Below are positions 7,460 to 14,405 of a stretch of DNA of 17,784 nt, piece by piece (within the stretch, counting starts at the first letter, position 1; the number at the start of each line of letters is the position of its first letter). Where the stretch lies: NCBI GenBank assembly GCA_002413755.1, contig DHXQ01000026.1, forward strand, positions 1 through 17,784, in the 5' to 3' direction. The notes under the pieces were generated by a model that saw only the letters and a list, made by a program, of their open reading frames with translations, searched no databases and was not told the DNA's origin. The position numbers were made by a program, and so were the translations under genes. The stretch comes from Candidatus Saccharibacteria bacterium UBA5152 (GTDB lineage Bacteria; Patescibacteriota; Saccharimonadia; Saccharimonadales; UBA4665).

Positions 7460-7930
7460 ATGCACCGACACGGATATAAAGGAAAGAAATTCAACCGCGA
7501 ACGCGATCAACGCCGCGCCCTGGTCAAGGGTCTGGCTGATAGCCTCGTGAAGTATGAATCAATCGAGACGACCTTGCCAAAGGCAAAGGAAGTCGTGCCA
7601 TACATCGAAAAGCTGATTACTAAGGCCAAGAAGGGCGACCTCCACAACCGCCGTCAGATCATCGCTAAGTTGCAAACCATCGCCAGCGCCCACAAGCTGG
7701 TTGACGAAATTGCCCCTAAGATGGCCGGCCGCAGCAGCGGACACGTTCGGATCGAAAAGACCCGCACTCGCCGTGGTGACAACGCCCAGCTAGCTCGCGT
7801 CAGTTTTGTTGATGACCTGAGCCAGGCGCCAGTCGCGGTTGCTGCTAAGCCTGCCGTCAAAGCTGCTGCTAAACCAGCTACGACCGCTAAACCTGCGACA
7901 AAAGTTGCAGCCGCCGAGGAGACAAACTAA
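7460..7930 (+). CDS. rplQ: 50S ribosomal protein L17 (bL17) with Ala/Lys/Pro tail
   Basis: L17 lies near the peptide-exit side of the large subunit. It begins with the family signature MHRHGYKGKKFNRERDQRRA and contains the VVPYIEKLITKAKKG segment. Residues about 1-127 form the normal L17. The remaining 29 or so are an Ala/Lys/Pro/Thr tail of repeated AAKPA-like units, absent from most L17 proteins. The start lies 1 nt after rpoA. The stop overlaps rplM as TAATG. Confidence 0.96.
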   Translation: MHRHGYKGKKFNRERDQRRALVKGLADSLVKYESIETTLPKAKEVVPYIEKLITKAKKGDLHNRRQIIAKLQTIASAHKLVDEIAPKMAGRSSGHVRIEKTRTRRGDNAQLARVSFVDDLSQAPVAVAAKPAVKAAAKPATTAKPATKVAAAEETN

Positions 7931-8382
7931 TGAAAATTACTAAAACTTACAGCGCGAAGCCCAGCGAAGTCGTGCGCAGCTGGTACGTCATTGACGCCAG
8001 CGAAGCACCACTTGGCCGCGTGGCAACCCGCGTCGCCACTCTGCTAACCGGCAAAGAGAAGCCAATGTTTACCCAGCACATCGACTGTGGTGACTTCGTA
8101 GTCATCATCAACGCCAAAGACACCTACGTCACCGGTAAAAAGGGCGACGATAAGGTCTACTACCGGCACAGCGGCTATCCAGGTGGTATCAAATCACGCA
8201 CTTTCAACGAAACCATGGACCTCGATCCAACGACCGCCATCCAGCACGCTGTTCGCGGCATGTTGCCAGTCAACAAACTGCGCGACGGTCGTCTGGCGCG
8301 TTTGAAAGTGTACGCTGGTGCTGAGCACAACCACGAGGCCCAGAAGCCTCAGACGCTATCGCTCAAGAAGGGAGATAAATAA
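7930..8382 (+). CDS. rplM: 50S ribosomal protein L13 (uL13)
   Basis: L13 is an early assembly protein binding 23S domains. The protein has 150 residues against 142. WYVIDASEAPLGRVATRVA, GKEKPMFTQHIDCGDFVVII and the GMLPVNKLR motif are diagnostic. It is translationally coupled on both sides: its ATG overlaps the rplQ stop and its TAA overlaps the rpsI start. rplM-rpsI is a conserved pair; here it is joined directly to the alpha operon. Confidence 0.97.
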   Translation: MKITKTYSAKPSEVVRSWYVIDASEAPLGRVATRVATLLTGKEKPMFTQHIDCGDFVVIINAKDTYVTGKKGDDKVYYRHSGYPGGIKSRTFNETMDLDPTTAIQHAVRGMLPVNKLRDGRLARLKVYAGAEHNHEAQKPQTLSLKKGDK

Positions 8383-8864
8383 TGGCTGAAGATACTACAA
8401 CTGTAGCAGCAGAACCTGCTGTTGAAACCAAAGCCGCTCCAAAGGCAACCGCCGCCGCGTCCAAGGGGGCTGGAAACTACTTCTACGCCCTCGGTCGCCG
8501 CAAGAGCGCAACTGCTCGCGTCCGCCTCAGCGTAGGCGGCAAGGGTGTCATCCTCGTCAACGAGAAGCCCGCTGACGAGTATTTTGCTGATAGCAAATAC
8601 TTGCTGTCTAAGCTCAACCAGCCATTTGTGGCTCTGGCTCAAGAGAACACCTACACGATCACCACTCATGTTAGTGGTGGCGGCCACGATGGCCAGATCG
8701 AAGCCATCCGCCTCGGTATCTCTAAAGCCCTCGCTCTTTTGAACGGGGACCTGAAGAGTACCCTGAAGCGTGCCGACCTCCTCGGTCGCGACTCACGCGA
8801 GAAGGAACGCAAGAAGTTTGGTCTCAAAGGCGCTCGTAAACAAAGACAATTTACAAAGCGTTAA
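8382..8864 (+). CDS. rpsI: 30S ribosomal protein S9 (uS9) with N-terminal extension
   Basis: S9 has a long C-terminal tail that reaches the P-site tRNA anticodon. The core starts near residue 34 (YALGRRKSATARVRLS) and ends with the invariant-type KQRQFTKR, the terminal Arg that contacts P-site tRNA. It has 160 residues against 130, the extra being an acidic/Ala N-terminal stretch of about 30 residues. AAGGGAG lies upstream at the rplM end. A strong terminator follows 17 nt after its stop, so it closes the ribosomal-protein run. Confidence 0.97.
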   Translation: MAEDTTTVAAEPAVETKAAPKATAAASKGAGNYFYALGRRKSATARVRLSVGGKGVILVNEKPADEYFADSKYLLSKLNQPFVALAQENTYTITTHVSGGGHDGQIEAIRLGISKALALLNGDLKSTLKRADLLGRDSREKERKKFGLKGARKQRQFTKR

Positions 8865-8881
8865 CAATCACTTCAGATCGG

Positions 8882-8910
8882 GAAACCCGCATGTATATGC
8901 GGGTTTCTTG
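8882..8910 (+). terminator. Intrinsic terminator after rpsI
   Basis: GAAACCCGCAT (8882-8892) and ATGCGGGTTTC (8897-8907) make a perfect 11-bp stem with a GTAT loop, followed by a short T-rich stretch (TTGTT). It ends the long ribosomal operon. Confidence 0.85.
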
Positions 8911-8939
8911 TTGACATCGGGGCAAAAGCGTTTTAGGAT
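8911..8939 (+). promoter_or_regulatory. Promoter of the small 8.9-9.1 kb transcription unit
   Basis: A consensus -35 TTGACA (8911-8916), a 17-bp spacer and -10 TAGGAT (8934-8939) start immediately after the rpsI terminator. The expected transcription start near 8946 coincides with the ATG at 8947, so any encoded peptide would come from a leaderless mRNA. Confidence 0.6.
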
Positions 8940-8946
8940 GGAAGTA

Positions 8947-9042
8947 ATGAATCGAATCGTAAGCTTTATCAGTTGGTATCTGTTCCCAGGCAAACATCTG
9001 GCTGTTTCTCCTGTGTACTCCAAATATCGACGATATCGCTAA
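8947..9042 (+). CDS. Possible 31-residue peptide or small RNA
   Basis: Between a promoter (8911-8939) and a terminator (9066-9086) lies an open frame of 31 codons: a hydrophobic N-terminal part (IVSFISWYLF) then a basic end rich in Tyr and Arg (YSKYRRYR). An in-frame ATG at 8938 would add three residues but lies within the -10. I do not recognise the peptide. One Trp near the start and the position upstream of trpS raise the idea of a leader peptide, but a single Trp codon is weak support. The roughly 140-nt transcript may equally be a noncoding RNA. No Shine-Dalgarno site stands out. Confidence 0.3.
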   Translation: MNRIVSFISWYLFPGKHLAVSPVYSKYRRYR

Positions 9043-9065
9043 CCCGACTGAAATACACAAGAAAG

Positions 9066-9086
9066 ACCGCCAAAAGGCGGTTTTTC
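9066..9086 (+). terminator. Intrinsic terminator before the trpS operon
   Basis: ACCGCC (9066-9071), loop AAAA, GGCGGT (9076-9081) followed by TTTTTC. The flanking A-run upstream suggests it could also work on the other strand. Confidence 0.85.
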
Positions 9087-9115
9087 TATTACTATCATAA
9101 CCACGAAAAGATATC

Positions 9116-9373
9116 ATGAGAACTATTGGAGAATGTATAACCTGTGCCCCTGTTGAAGCGCTACTGGAAAGGGGCCTCAGCCCTGACCAGATTGAACAAA
9201 TTGGAAGGGCGGCCGCGGCCGGGGCAGACGCGAGATGTGATAAACCGCCCGAACGAATGCCTGGCGGCTGGATGCGCTGCCACGCACACCGGCTAGCGAC
9301 AGCGGCACTGGTTGGTGCCGAGCTGGGAATCCAGACCGCCGAAGCTCTTCAAGCGGCCAACAATACGGTATAA
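9116..9373 (+). CDS. Hypothetical 85-residue Cys/His protein coupled to trpS
   Basis: I do not recognise this protein. It has Cys7-x2-Cys10, Cys41, and Cys55-His56-x-His58, a set of residues that could bind a metal. There is no membrane segment, and helical stretches are likely around residues 12-40 and 58-83. Its TAA overlaps an in-frame trpS ATG as TAATG, which argues for a real, co-translated gene. Codon use is somewhat unlike that of the ribosomal neighbours (AGA, AGG, ATA and GGG appear). A TATCAT at 9093-9098 could be its -10, giving a short leader of about 10 nt without a clear Shine-Dalgarno. A spurious ORF in GC-rich sequence remains possible. Confidence 0.6.
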   Translation: MRTIGECITCAPVEALLERGLSPDQIEQIGRAAAAGADARCDKPPERMPGGWMRCHAHRLATAALVGAELGIQTAEALQAANNTV

Positions 9374-9374
9374 T
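9369..9374 (+). promoter_or_regulatory. Candidate internal trpS -10 (TATAAT)
   Basis: A perfect TATAAT lies at the end of the 85-codon gene. No good -35 is visible at 16-18 bp (TCTTCA at 9346-9351). A start near 9381 would fall on the second trpS ATG at 9382, giving a leaderless mRNA. The hexamer could also be coincidental. Confidence 0.35.
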
Positions 9375-10425
9375 GAAGGCAATGAATACACAACCTGTTA
9401 TCCTGACCGGCCTGCGTGCCAACAATGACCTCCATATCGGCAATCACTTCGGTGCACTTTTGCCATTGATCGACATGGCCCGGACCAAATCTGCCGACTA
9501 TCAGATCAATTTATTCGTGCCAGATTTGCATAGCTTCACCACGCCGATCGATCATGCCGAATTACAGGCCCAGATCGTGCACAATATCCGCTTGTTTGCG
9601 GCAGCCGGTTTGCCACTCGACGACCCGAATATCCACATCTACCGTCAAAGCTATGTCCCAGCCCACAGCGAACTGACGTGGATCCTGGATTGCTTCACCG
9701 GTTTCGGTGAAATGTCTCGGATGACGCAGTTCAAGGATAAATCAGCCAAGTTGAACGAAGATCGGGTAAGTGTCGGACTTTTCAACTACCCTGTGCTAAT
9801 GGCAGCCGATATATTACTCTACGGTGCCAGTTACGTACCGGTGGGCGAAGATCAGAGCCAGCATCTGGAATTCACCCGTAATATCGCCGAGCGTCTAAAT
9901 AACCAGTTTGGCGAGCTATTCACAGTACCGAAGCCCGTCAAGGACCAACACACGTTCTTTGGCAAAGACCAAGGTCTGCGCATCAAGGACCTCGTCGATC
10001 CGACCAAGAAGATGAGCAAGAGTGACGAATCGGCCAAGGGGATTATCTTCCTAGGTGATGCGCCCGAGGAAGCCGCCAGGAAGATCATGGGCGCCACTAC
10101 TGATTCGGTTGGCGTCGTGCATTATGACCCAACCAATCAACCGGGCATCAGCAACTTGCTGACAATTCACGCCTTATTATCTGGTGAAACGATAGAGGCT
10201 GTCGCCGAGCACCACGATGGCGACACCAGCTACGGTGACCTCAAAAAAGAAGTCGCCGAACAGGTCAAAGACTTTTTGACCGACTTCCAAGCCAAACTGA
10301 CCGAAGTTAATGACGCGCAGTTGCTCGCTAAGCTTGAGGCCGGTGAGGCCGCCATGAACCTAATCGCCGACGCTACGCTCCTGAGAGTCCAACAAGCCGT
10401 CGGCTTACGGCCAAAGGCGGCGTAA
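9373..10425 (+). CDS. trpS: Tryptophanyl-tRNA synthetase
   Basis: This class I synthetase charges tRNA-Trp. It has 350 residues, usual for bacterial TrpRS. The HIGH-type motif is LHIGNHFGAL, and GEDQSQHLEFTRNIAERLN is the characteristic TrpRS block. KMSKS is intact near residues 213-217. Two starts are possible: 9373, coupled to the upstream gene by TAATG, and 9382 (MNTQPVILTG), which fits the usual N-terminus better and lies 8 nt after TATAAT. The RluA-family gene starts 3 nt after its stop. Confidence 0.96.
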   Translation: MKAMNTQPVILTGLRANNDLHIGNHFGALLPLIDMARTKSADYQINLFVPDLHSFTTPIDHAELQAQIVHNIRLFAAAGLPLDDPNIHIYRQSYVPAHSELTWILDCFTGFGEMSRMTQFKDKSAKLNEDRVSVGLFNYPVLMAADILLYGASYVPVGEDQSQHLEFTRNIAERLNNQFGELFTVPKPVKDQHTFFGKDQGLRIKDLVDPTKKMSKSDESAKGIIFLGDAPEEAARKIMGATTDSVGVVHYDPTNQPGISNLLTIHALLSGETIEAVAEHHDGDTSYGDLKKEVAEQVKDFLTDFQAKLTEVNDAQLLAKLEAGEAAMNLIADATLLRVQQAVGLRPKAA

Positions 10426-10428
10426 ATC

Positions 10429-11298
10429 ATGGCAAATCTCGAAGTTTCCCGGGCCCAACGGCTTGATCAATATGTCGTGGAGCTGATGCCGATGCTAACT
10501 CGCAGTTTTGCTATTAAGCTGATCGCCAATGGTAAGGTTACCGTCAACGGTGAAGTCGTCACTAAGGCTGGCTACAAGATGCGCTTTGGCGATAAAGTGG
10601 CTGTCGACCACGACGACCAGCTCTTCAAGCAAATCCCGGAGATTGATCTGGAAGTCATTTACGAAGATGCCGACTGCGTCGTGATCAACAAGCCCGCCGG
10701 GCTTTTAACCCATAGTAAGGGTGCCTTTAATCCCGAAGCCACCGTTGCCACCTGGCTCCGTGGCCGCTTGCACAGCATGGAAGGCGAGCGCGCCGGTATC
10801 GTCCACCGGCTTGACCGCGCCACCAGCGGCGTGATGATCTGTGCCAAGACTCCCGATGCACATGCCTGGCTGCAAAAGCAGTTCAGCCAGCGCCGCGTCA
10901 AGAAGCATTACATGGCCATCGTAGAGGGCCGGCTCGACCCGCCAGTGGCAATTATCGACATGCCGATCGAGCGTAACCCCAAACAGCCGCAAACCTTCCG
11001 TGTTGGCAGCAATGGTCGGCCGGCCCGTACTGGCTATGATGTCACTCAGGAGGCCGGTGGTTACAGCCTGATCAGTCTCAAGCCGGAAACTGGCCGCACC
11101 CACCAGCTGCGTGTTCATATGACCCACCTCAAGCATCCGATTGTTGGCGACGTGCTCTACAAAGGCGCGCCGGCAGACCGGCTGTACCTGCATGCGCTTG
11201 ACCTCGAACTGACGCTCCCCAGCCGCGAACGCAAAAACTTCACTGTACCGCTGCCGGCTGAGTTTGCGGCATTCATGACGCAGCATGCGGAGAAATAA
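10429..11298 (+). CDS. RluA-family rRNA pseudouridine synthase (RluC/RluD type)
   Basis: The enzyme isomerises uridine to pseudouridine in rRNA. It has 289 residues. An N-terminal S4-like RNA-binding domain (about residues 7-60) is followed by the catalytic domain with INKPAGLLTH and the signature HRLDRATSGVMI. Asp129 in HRLD is the expected catalytic nucleophile. PETGRTHQLRVHM and HPIVGD are further family blocks. The domain layout is that of RluC/RluD rather than RluA, but the target uridines cannot be read from sequence, so no symbol is given. It lies in one unit with trpS and holB (3- and 5-nt gaps). Confidence 0.93.
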   Translation: MANLEVSRAQRLDQYVVELMPMLTRSFAIKLIANGKVTVNGEVVTKAGYKMRFGDKVAVDHDDQLFKQIPEIDLEVIYEDADCVVINKPAGLLTHSKGAFNPEATVATWLRGRLHSMEGERAGIVHRLDRATSGVMICAKTPDAHAWLQKQFSQRRVKKHYMAIVEGRLDPPVAIIDMPIERNPKQPQTFRVGSNGRPARTGYDVTQEAGGYSLISLKPETGRTHQLRVHMTHLKHPIVGDVLYKGAPADRLYLHALDLELTLPSRERKNFTVPLPAEFAAFMTQHAEK

Positions 11299-11303
11299 GG
11301 CGT

Positions 11304-12215
11304 ATGCCTGACGTTCCTACGACTTCGCCCATCACGGCCACGCTCGTGATTCATCCGACCACACAAGCCGCTCTGGACGCCTATGCACTGACGCCGGCCC
11401 ATGCATTACTGGTCACCGGTGCTAAGGGAACAGGTAAGGGGACCATCCTACGCCTGATTAGCTCCAGCCTATTGGGGCGCGAAATGTTACCGGTGGAGAC
11501 CTATAACGCTCACCCATACATCCGGATCATCCGGTCAGAGGACGGCAAAGCGATCTCGATCGAAACCATCCGTGAATTACAGCATTTTTTGAGTTTGAAG
11601 ATCCCCGGCAAAGATGTGGCCAGCACGACCAGCCGGATAGTTGTGATTGAAGACGCCCACTTACTGACCGCCGAGGCTCAAAATGCTCTCTTGAAGACAC
11701 TGGAAGAGCCACCAGCGGGAACGGTACTACTGCTGACGGCTCATAGCCTTGATTCGGTGCTACCAACCATCCAGTCGCGCGTAAGGCAGCTGGTAGTGCA
11801 ACCACCGTCCGACGATCACGTTACAGCATACTTTCAGGCGCAGGGATTCGGGGCGGCAGCTATCGACCGGGCATTACTCATCAGCGGCGGGCTACCGGGC
11901 ATGACGCAGGCTTTATTATCCGAAGATGAGCAGCATCCACTCTACGTAGCCACAACGCACGCCCGGGGCATCCTGCAGAGCAAAACCTACGAGCGTTTAT
12001 TGCTGGTTGACGGCCTGGCCAAGCAGAAGGAGCTGTGCACTGACATCCTCTACGTCGTCGGTCGGATGGCTCGGATGGCATTGACCCGCACGGCTGACAA
12101 AGCTGGTATCGACCGCTGGAACCGGGTGATGCGGGCTACCTATGACGCCGAGCGTCAGCTTAGCAAAAGTGTTCAAGCCAAGTTGGTACTGACCAACTTC
12201 ATGTTGGCTCTCTAA
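11304..12215 (+). CDS. holB: DNA polymerase III clamp-loader subunit delta' (HolB-like AAA+)
   Basis: This AAA+ protein of 303 residues fits a clamp-loader subunit. The Walker A motif GAKGTGKGT (residues 39-47) is intact. A Walker B-like VVIEDAH (113-119), the conserved AQNALLKTLEEPP, and the LPTIQSR sensor region (about 153-159) match HolB/DnaX. DnaX would be much longer, and the short length favours delta'. The usual four-Cys zinc module between Walker A and Walker B is missing; that stretch contains no Cys. The start has GGAG 11 nt and AAGG 3 nt upstream. Confidence 0.85.
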   Translation: MPDVPTTSPITATLVIHPTTQAALDAYALTPAHALLVTGAKGTGKGTILRLISSSLLGREMLPVETYNAHPYIRIIRSEDGKAISIETIRELQHFLSLKIPGKDVASTTSRIVVIEDAHLLTAEAQNALLKTLEEPPAGTVLLLTAHSLDSVLPTIQSRVRQLVVQPPSDDHVTAYFQAQGFGAAAIDRALLISGGLPGMTQALLSEDEQHPLYVATTHARGILQSKTYERLLLVDGLAKQKELCTDILYVVGRMARMALTRTADKAGIDRWNRVMRATYDAERQLSKSVQAKLVLTNFMLAL

Positions 12216-12228
12216 GCTGGTACTGGTC

Positions 12229-12237
12229 TGCTATACT
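12229..12237 (+). promoter_or_regulatory. Extended -10 promoter of the TPR gene
   Basis: TGcTATACT is a TGn-extended -10. No matching -35 at 17 bp is obvious. The start would fall near 12244, 0-2 nt from the ATG at 12246, so the mRNA would be leaderless. No Shine-Dalgarno site is present. Confidence 0.65.
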
Positions 12238-12245
12238 ATACGCAT

Positions 12246-12899
12246 ATGATCGAGCTCATTTTAGTTGCAGGTTTCGGTGCGTTTGCCTATCATCACGCCC
12301 AGATCCGTGAAGACGAATTTGGCATGGTGTCACGTAAGGTCGGTGACCGTCTGGGCAAACTCTGGGACATTGCCCATCAGGGTATGCGTGAAAACCGCTT
12401 CCTACGTGCCGAGAAGGCTCTCCTGACCATCCTGAAGATCGACGAGAAGAACGCCGCTGCCTACAACCGCTTGGGTATTCTGTACGCCAAACAAAAGGAA
12501 TACAAGGACGCCATCGACTGCTTTGAAATTGCCTCCAGTATTGAGGCAACTTCATCCAGCCTGCACAACCTTGGCCTTATTTATTACGAAACCGAAAACT
12601 ACAGTAAGGCGGCCATCGCCTTCGAACAAGCCCTGAAACTGGAAGATAATCTCGCCGCCCGTCACGTCGCCTACGCTAAGGTCCAGGAAAAGCTCGGTAA
12701 CTTCAAACTGATGGTCCAGGAGCTGGAGCGGGCCAGTGAGCTCGAGCCAAACAAAGAGACCTATTCGCTGTTAGCCCAAAGTTACCGCGCCCTCGATATG
12801 CACGCCGAAGCCGACCTGATCGAAGATAAAATCAAGAAATTGATCGTGCCAGCCGGTCGGCCCAAGAAAATTGTCCGGCCCCGCCGCGTTGTCGTCTAG
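12246..12899 (+). CDS. Membrane-anchored tetratricopeptide-repeat protein
   Basis: The protein has 217 residues. Residues about 1-16 are hydrophobic (MIELILVAGFGAFAYH) and probably form an uncleaved membrane anchor or signal anchor. From about residue 55 to 200 there are four or so TPR-like helix pairs, for example AAYNRLGILYAKQKEYKDAI and SLHNLGLIYYETENYSKAAI with the expected Gly/Ala/Tyr spacing. The C-terminus is basic (GRPKKIVRPRRVVV). TPRs mediate protein-protein contacts; the partner is unknown. The gene has its own promoter just upstream, and a tRNA cluster follows. Confidence 0.85.
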   Translation: MIELILVAGFGAFAYHHAQIREDEFGMVSRKVGDRLGKLWDIAHQGMRENRFLRAEKALLTILKIDEKNAAAYNRLGILYAKQKEYKDAIDCFEIASSIEATSSSLHNLGLIYYETENYSKAAIAFEQALKLEDNLAARHVAYAKVQEKLGNFKLMVQELERASELEPNKETYSLLAQSYRALDMHAEADLIEDKIKKLIVPAGRPKKIVRPRRVVV

Positions 12900-12939
12900 C
12901 ACTCCGGTGGACGCATAAGGACTTTATCCGGTGTCAGTA

Positions 12940-12968
12940 TTGCCGAAAACAGGGTATTTTGATACACT
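12940..12968 (+). promoter_or_regulatory. Promoter of the tRNA cluster
   Basis: TTGCCG (12940-12945), a 17-bp spacer and TACACT (12963-12968) with TG at 12960-12961 (extended -10). The expected start near 12975 is about 33 nt before the first tRNA. The remaining sequence between the TPR gene and this promoter holds only an imperfect hairpin. Confidence 0.65.
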
Positions 12969-13007
12969 ACCATCTGTTATTCAACAATTCGGATGCTGAA
13001 TTACAAT

Positions 13008-13083
13008 GCCGACATAGCTCAGTGGCTAGAGCGGCTGTTTTGTAAACAGCGGGTCGTGGGTTCGAATCCCTCTGTCGGCTCCA
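13008..13083 (+). tRNA. tRNA-Thr (anticodon TGT)
   Basis: A full cloverleaf is visible: acceptor GCCGACA/TGTCGGC, D-arm with AGCTCAGTGG, and anticodon stem GCTGT/ACAGC with loop TTTGTAA. The T-arm contains GGTTCGAATCC. The discriminator base is U and CCA is encoded. It reads ACA, and probably ACG by wobble. Confidence 0.95.
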
Positions 13084-13103
13084 ATTAACATTTAATCGTA
13101 CGT

Positions 13104-13188
13104 GCAGGGTTAGTGAAGCGGTCAAACACAGCAGACTGTAAATCTGCCCTCTCTGAGTTCGTAGGTTCGAATCCTACACCCTGCACCA
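13104..13188 (+). tRNA. tRNA-Tyr (anticodon GTA)
   Basis: This is a class II tRNA of 85 nt with a long variable arm. Acceptor GCAGGGT/ACCCTGC, anticodon stem GCAGA/TCTGC with loop CTGTAAA, and T-arm GTAGG/CCTAC around TTCGAAT. The discriminator is A and CCA is encoded. A T-rich stretch follows at 13189-13200. Confidence 0.95.
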
Positions 13189-13211
13189 TTTTTTGTTTTT
13201 GCTTTAATTCC

Positions 13212-13286
<75 letters not shown>

Positions 13287-13299
13287 CTGATAATTACAA

Positions 13300-13330
13300 A
13301 ATTCCGGGCTACATGCCCGGAATTGCTTTA
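13300..13330. terminator. Bidirectional intrinsic terminator between tRNAs and prepilin gene
   Basis: AATTCCGGGC (13300-13309), loop TACAT, GCCCGGAATT (13315-13324) form a perfect 10-bp stem, followed by GCTTTATTT on the + strand. On the - strand the stem is followed by TTTTGTAATT. It serves the tRNA cluster and the convergent prepilin gene. Confidence 0.8.
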
Positions 13331-13350
13331 TTTAACCAAAACGTTATTAA

Positions 13351-14235
13351 CTAAAATGGAACGAATACGGTTATCGGCGGACTTGAGGTCTTTAAAACCC
13401 CAGTGTTCGACTTGTTAGTCACGGTAACATAATATATTTGCTGGGTCGGGTCTGAGCCGACAATTGCGTACTGATGCCAGGCATCATTACCATTCTGGCA
13501 ATAAGCATGTGATGCCGGGTAGGTTATGACAGTCCCATCGCCCCAGTCCCAGGTGCAGGACACCAGAACGCCCGCCGGGTTGTTCGAAGTGTTTGTAAGA
13601 TGAGCGTTCCAGCAGGACAGATCTGACCAGGACTTTAAGACTCGACAAGCAGTACCGGATGACGGCGGTTTTTGCGCTGCGGCATCAAGACTCGTAGGCG
13701 GTATCACTACTGCCGTTGGCACAACCGGGGCTGCTCCAGGGTAGATACGGTAGACGAACTGCTCTTCGTTCTTGTTGCCGGCAATTCCGTCCCAGCGACC
13801 GGTGAAAATAAATATTTTTGAGCTATTGTCGTACGTGATTGCAATATTATACCTGGTCTGCAGATTCTGACACTTTGACGGGTAACTACTGTAATCATCG
13901 ACAGCAACACTTGGTAAGGCAGTCACACTACCCAGGAAGTCAACCCGGACTGGGGCGGCAGGGTTTGACGTATCGATACAGAAATATTTTGGCGAGGTCC
14001 TGAATACCCCCGTAGTATCGCTTGTCTCTGTCAGGGCTAAGGACCTGACCAGTTCAACCTGTCCCTGTAGCACCTGCGACAGCTCGCCATGTTCCTGGCC
14101 GTCACGGACTGCCAATGTACTCTTTTGAGTTACCAGGAACGCCCCAGCCAGCACACTACTGACAATCGCCAGGGCAATCAGAACTTCGACGATGGTATCG
14201 CCGCGTGGATTTACATGTTTTGGCAAAAATCTCAT
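13351..14235 (-). CDS. Type IV prepilin-like protein with PKD-like domain
   Basis: The protein has 294 residues. The short basic leader (MRFLPKHVNPRG) is followed by the prepilin motif DTIVEVLIALAIV: predicted cleavage after Gly12 with Glu at +5 and a hydrophobic helix to about residue 35. The mature +1 residue is Asp rather than the common Phe. The ectodomain has six Cys (86, 122, 197, 208, 227, 246), suggesting disulfides. Near the C-terminus WDWGDGT (229-235) followed by a beta-rich end is a PKD-type motif. It is probably a minor pilin or pseudopilin exposed on the cell surface. ACGGAG lies 12 nt upstream of the ATG, with a promoter further upstream. The ligand is unknown. Confidence 0.85.
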   Translation of the reverse strand: MRFLPKHVNPRGDTIVEVLIALAIVSSVLAGAFLVTQKSTLAVRDGQEHGELSQVLQGQVELVRSLALTETSDTTGVFRTSPKYFCIDTSNPAAPVRVDFLGSVTALPSVAVDDYSSYPSKCQNLQTRYNIAITYDNSSKIFIFTGRWDGIAGNKNEEQFVYRIYPGAAPVVPTAVVIPPTSLDAAAQKPPSSGTACRVLKSWSDLSCWNAHLTNTSNNPAGVLVSCTWDWGDGTVITYPASHAYCQNGNDAWHQYAIVGSDPTQQIYYVTVTNKSNTGVLKTSSPPITVFVPF

Positions 14236-14273
14236 AATGCTTTTGCACTCCGTTTAAGGGTCACTTTTGCTTA

Positions 14274-14302
14274 ATCTTACCACAAGCGTAATACATGGTA
14301 AA
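14274..14302 (-). promoter_or_regulatory. Prepilin gene promoter
   Basis: On the - strand TTTACC (complement of 14297-14302), a 17-bp spacer and TAAGAT (complement of 14274-14279) preceded by TGg form an extended -10 promoter. The start near 14267 gives a leader of about 32 nt with an ACGGAG ribosome-binding site. Confidence 0.65.
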
Positions 14303-14343
14303 GTAAGCGCTCCATACACGCTACATTTAGACGTAAGGTAGAC

Positions 14344-14372
14344 TTGCAGACCAAGCGGTTCTCTGTTAAACT
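14344..14372 (+). promoter_or_regulatory. rpmG promoter
   Basis: TTGCAG (14344-14349), a 17-bp spacer and TAAACT (14367-14372) preceded by TGt give another extended -10 promoter, divergent from the prepilin promoter. The start near 14379 leaves about 27 nt of leader with TAAGGA at 14394-14399. Confidence 0.7.
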
Positions 14373-14405
14373 AATGTAAAGATTTGCAATAAGTAAGGAT
14401 TTAGC

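Noticed and set aside
9205..9224. GC-rich palindromic GGCCGCGGCC within the 85-codon gene
   Set aside because: It is explained by an Ala/Gly codon run (GCG GCC GCG GCC); no sign of an operator or site.
10705..11286. 193-codon open frame on the - strand opposite the pseudouridine synthase
   Set aside because: It lies wholly within a well-supported gene, has no recognisable protein features, and mirrors the codon bias of the + strand gene.
12901..12934. Imperfect hairpin after the TPR gene
   Set aside because: The outer stem has a mismatch, the loop is large and no T-run follows, so a terminator cannot be claimed.
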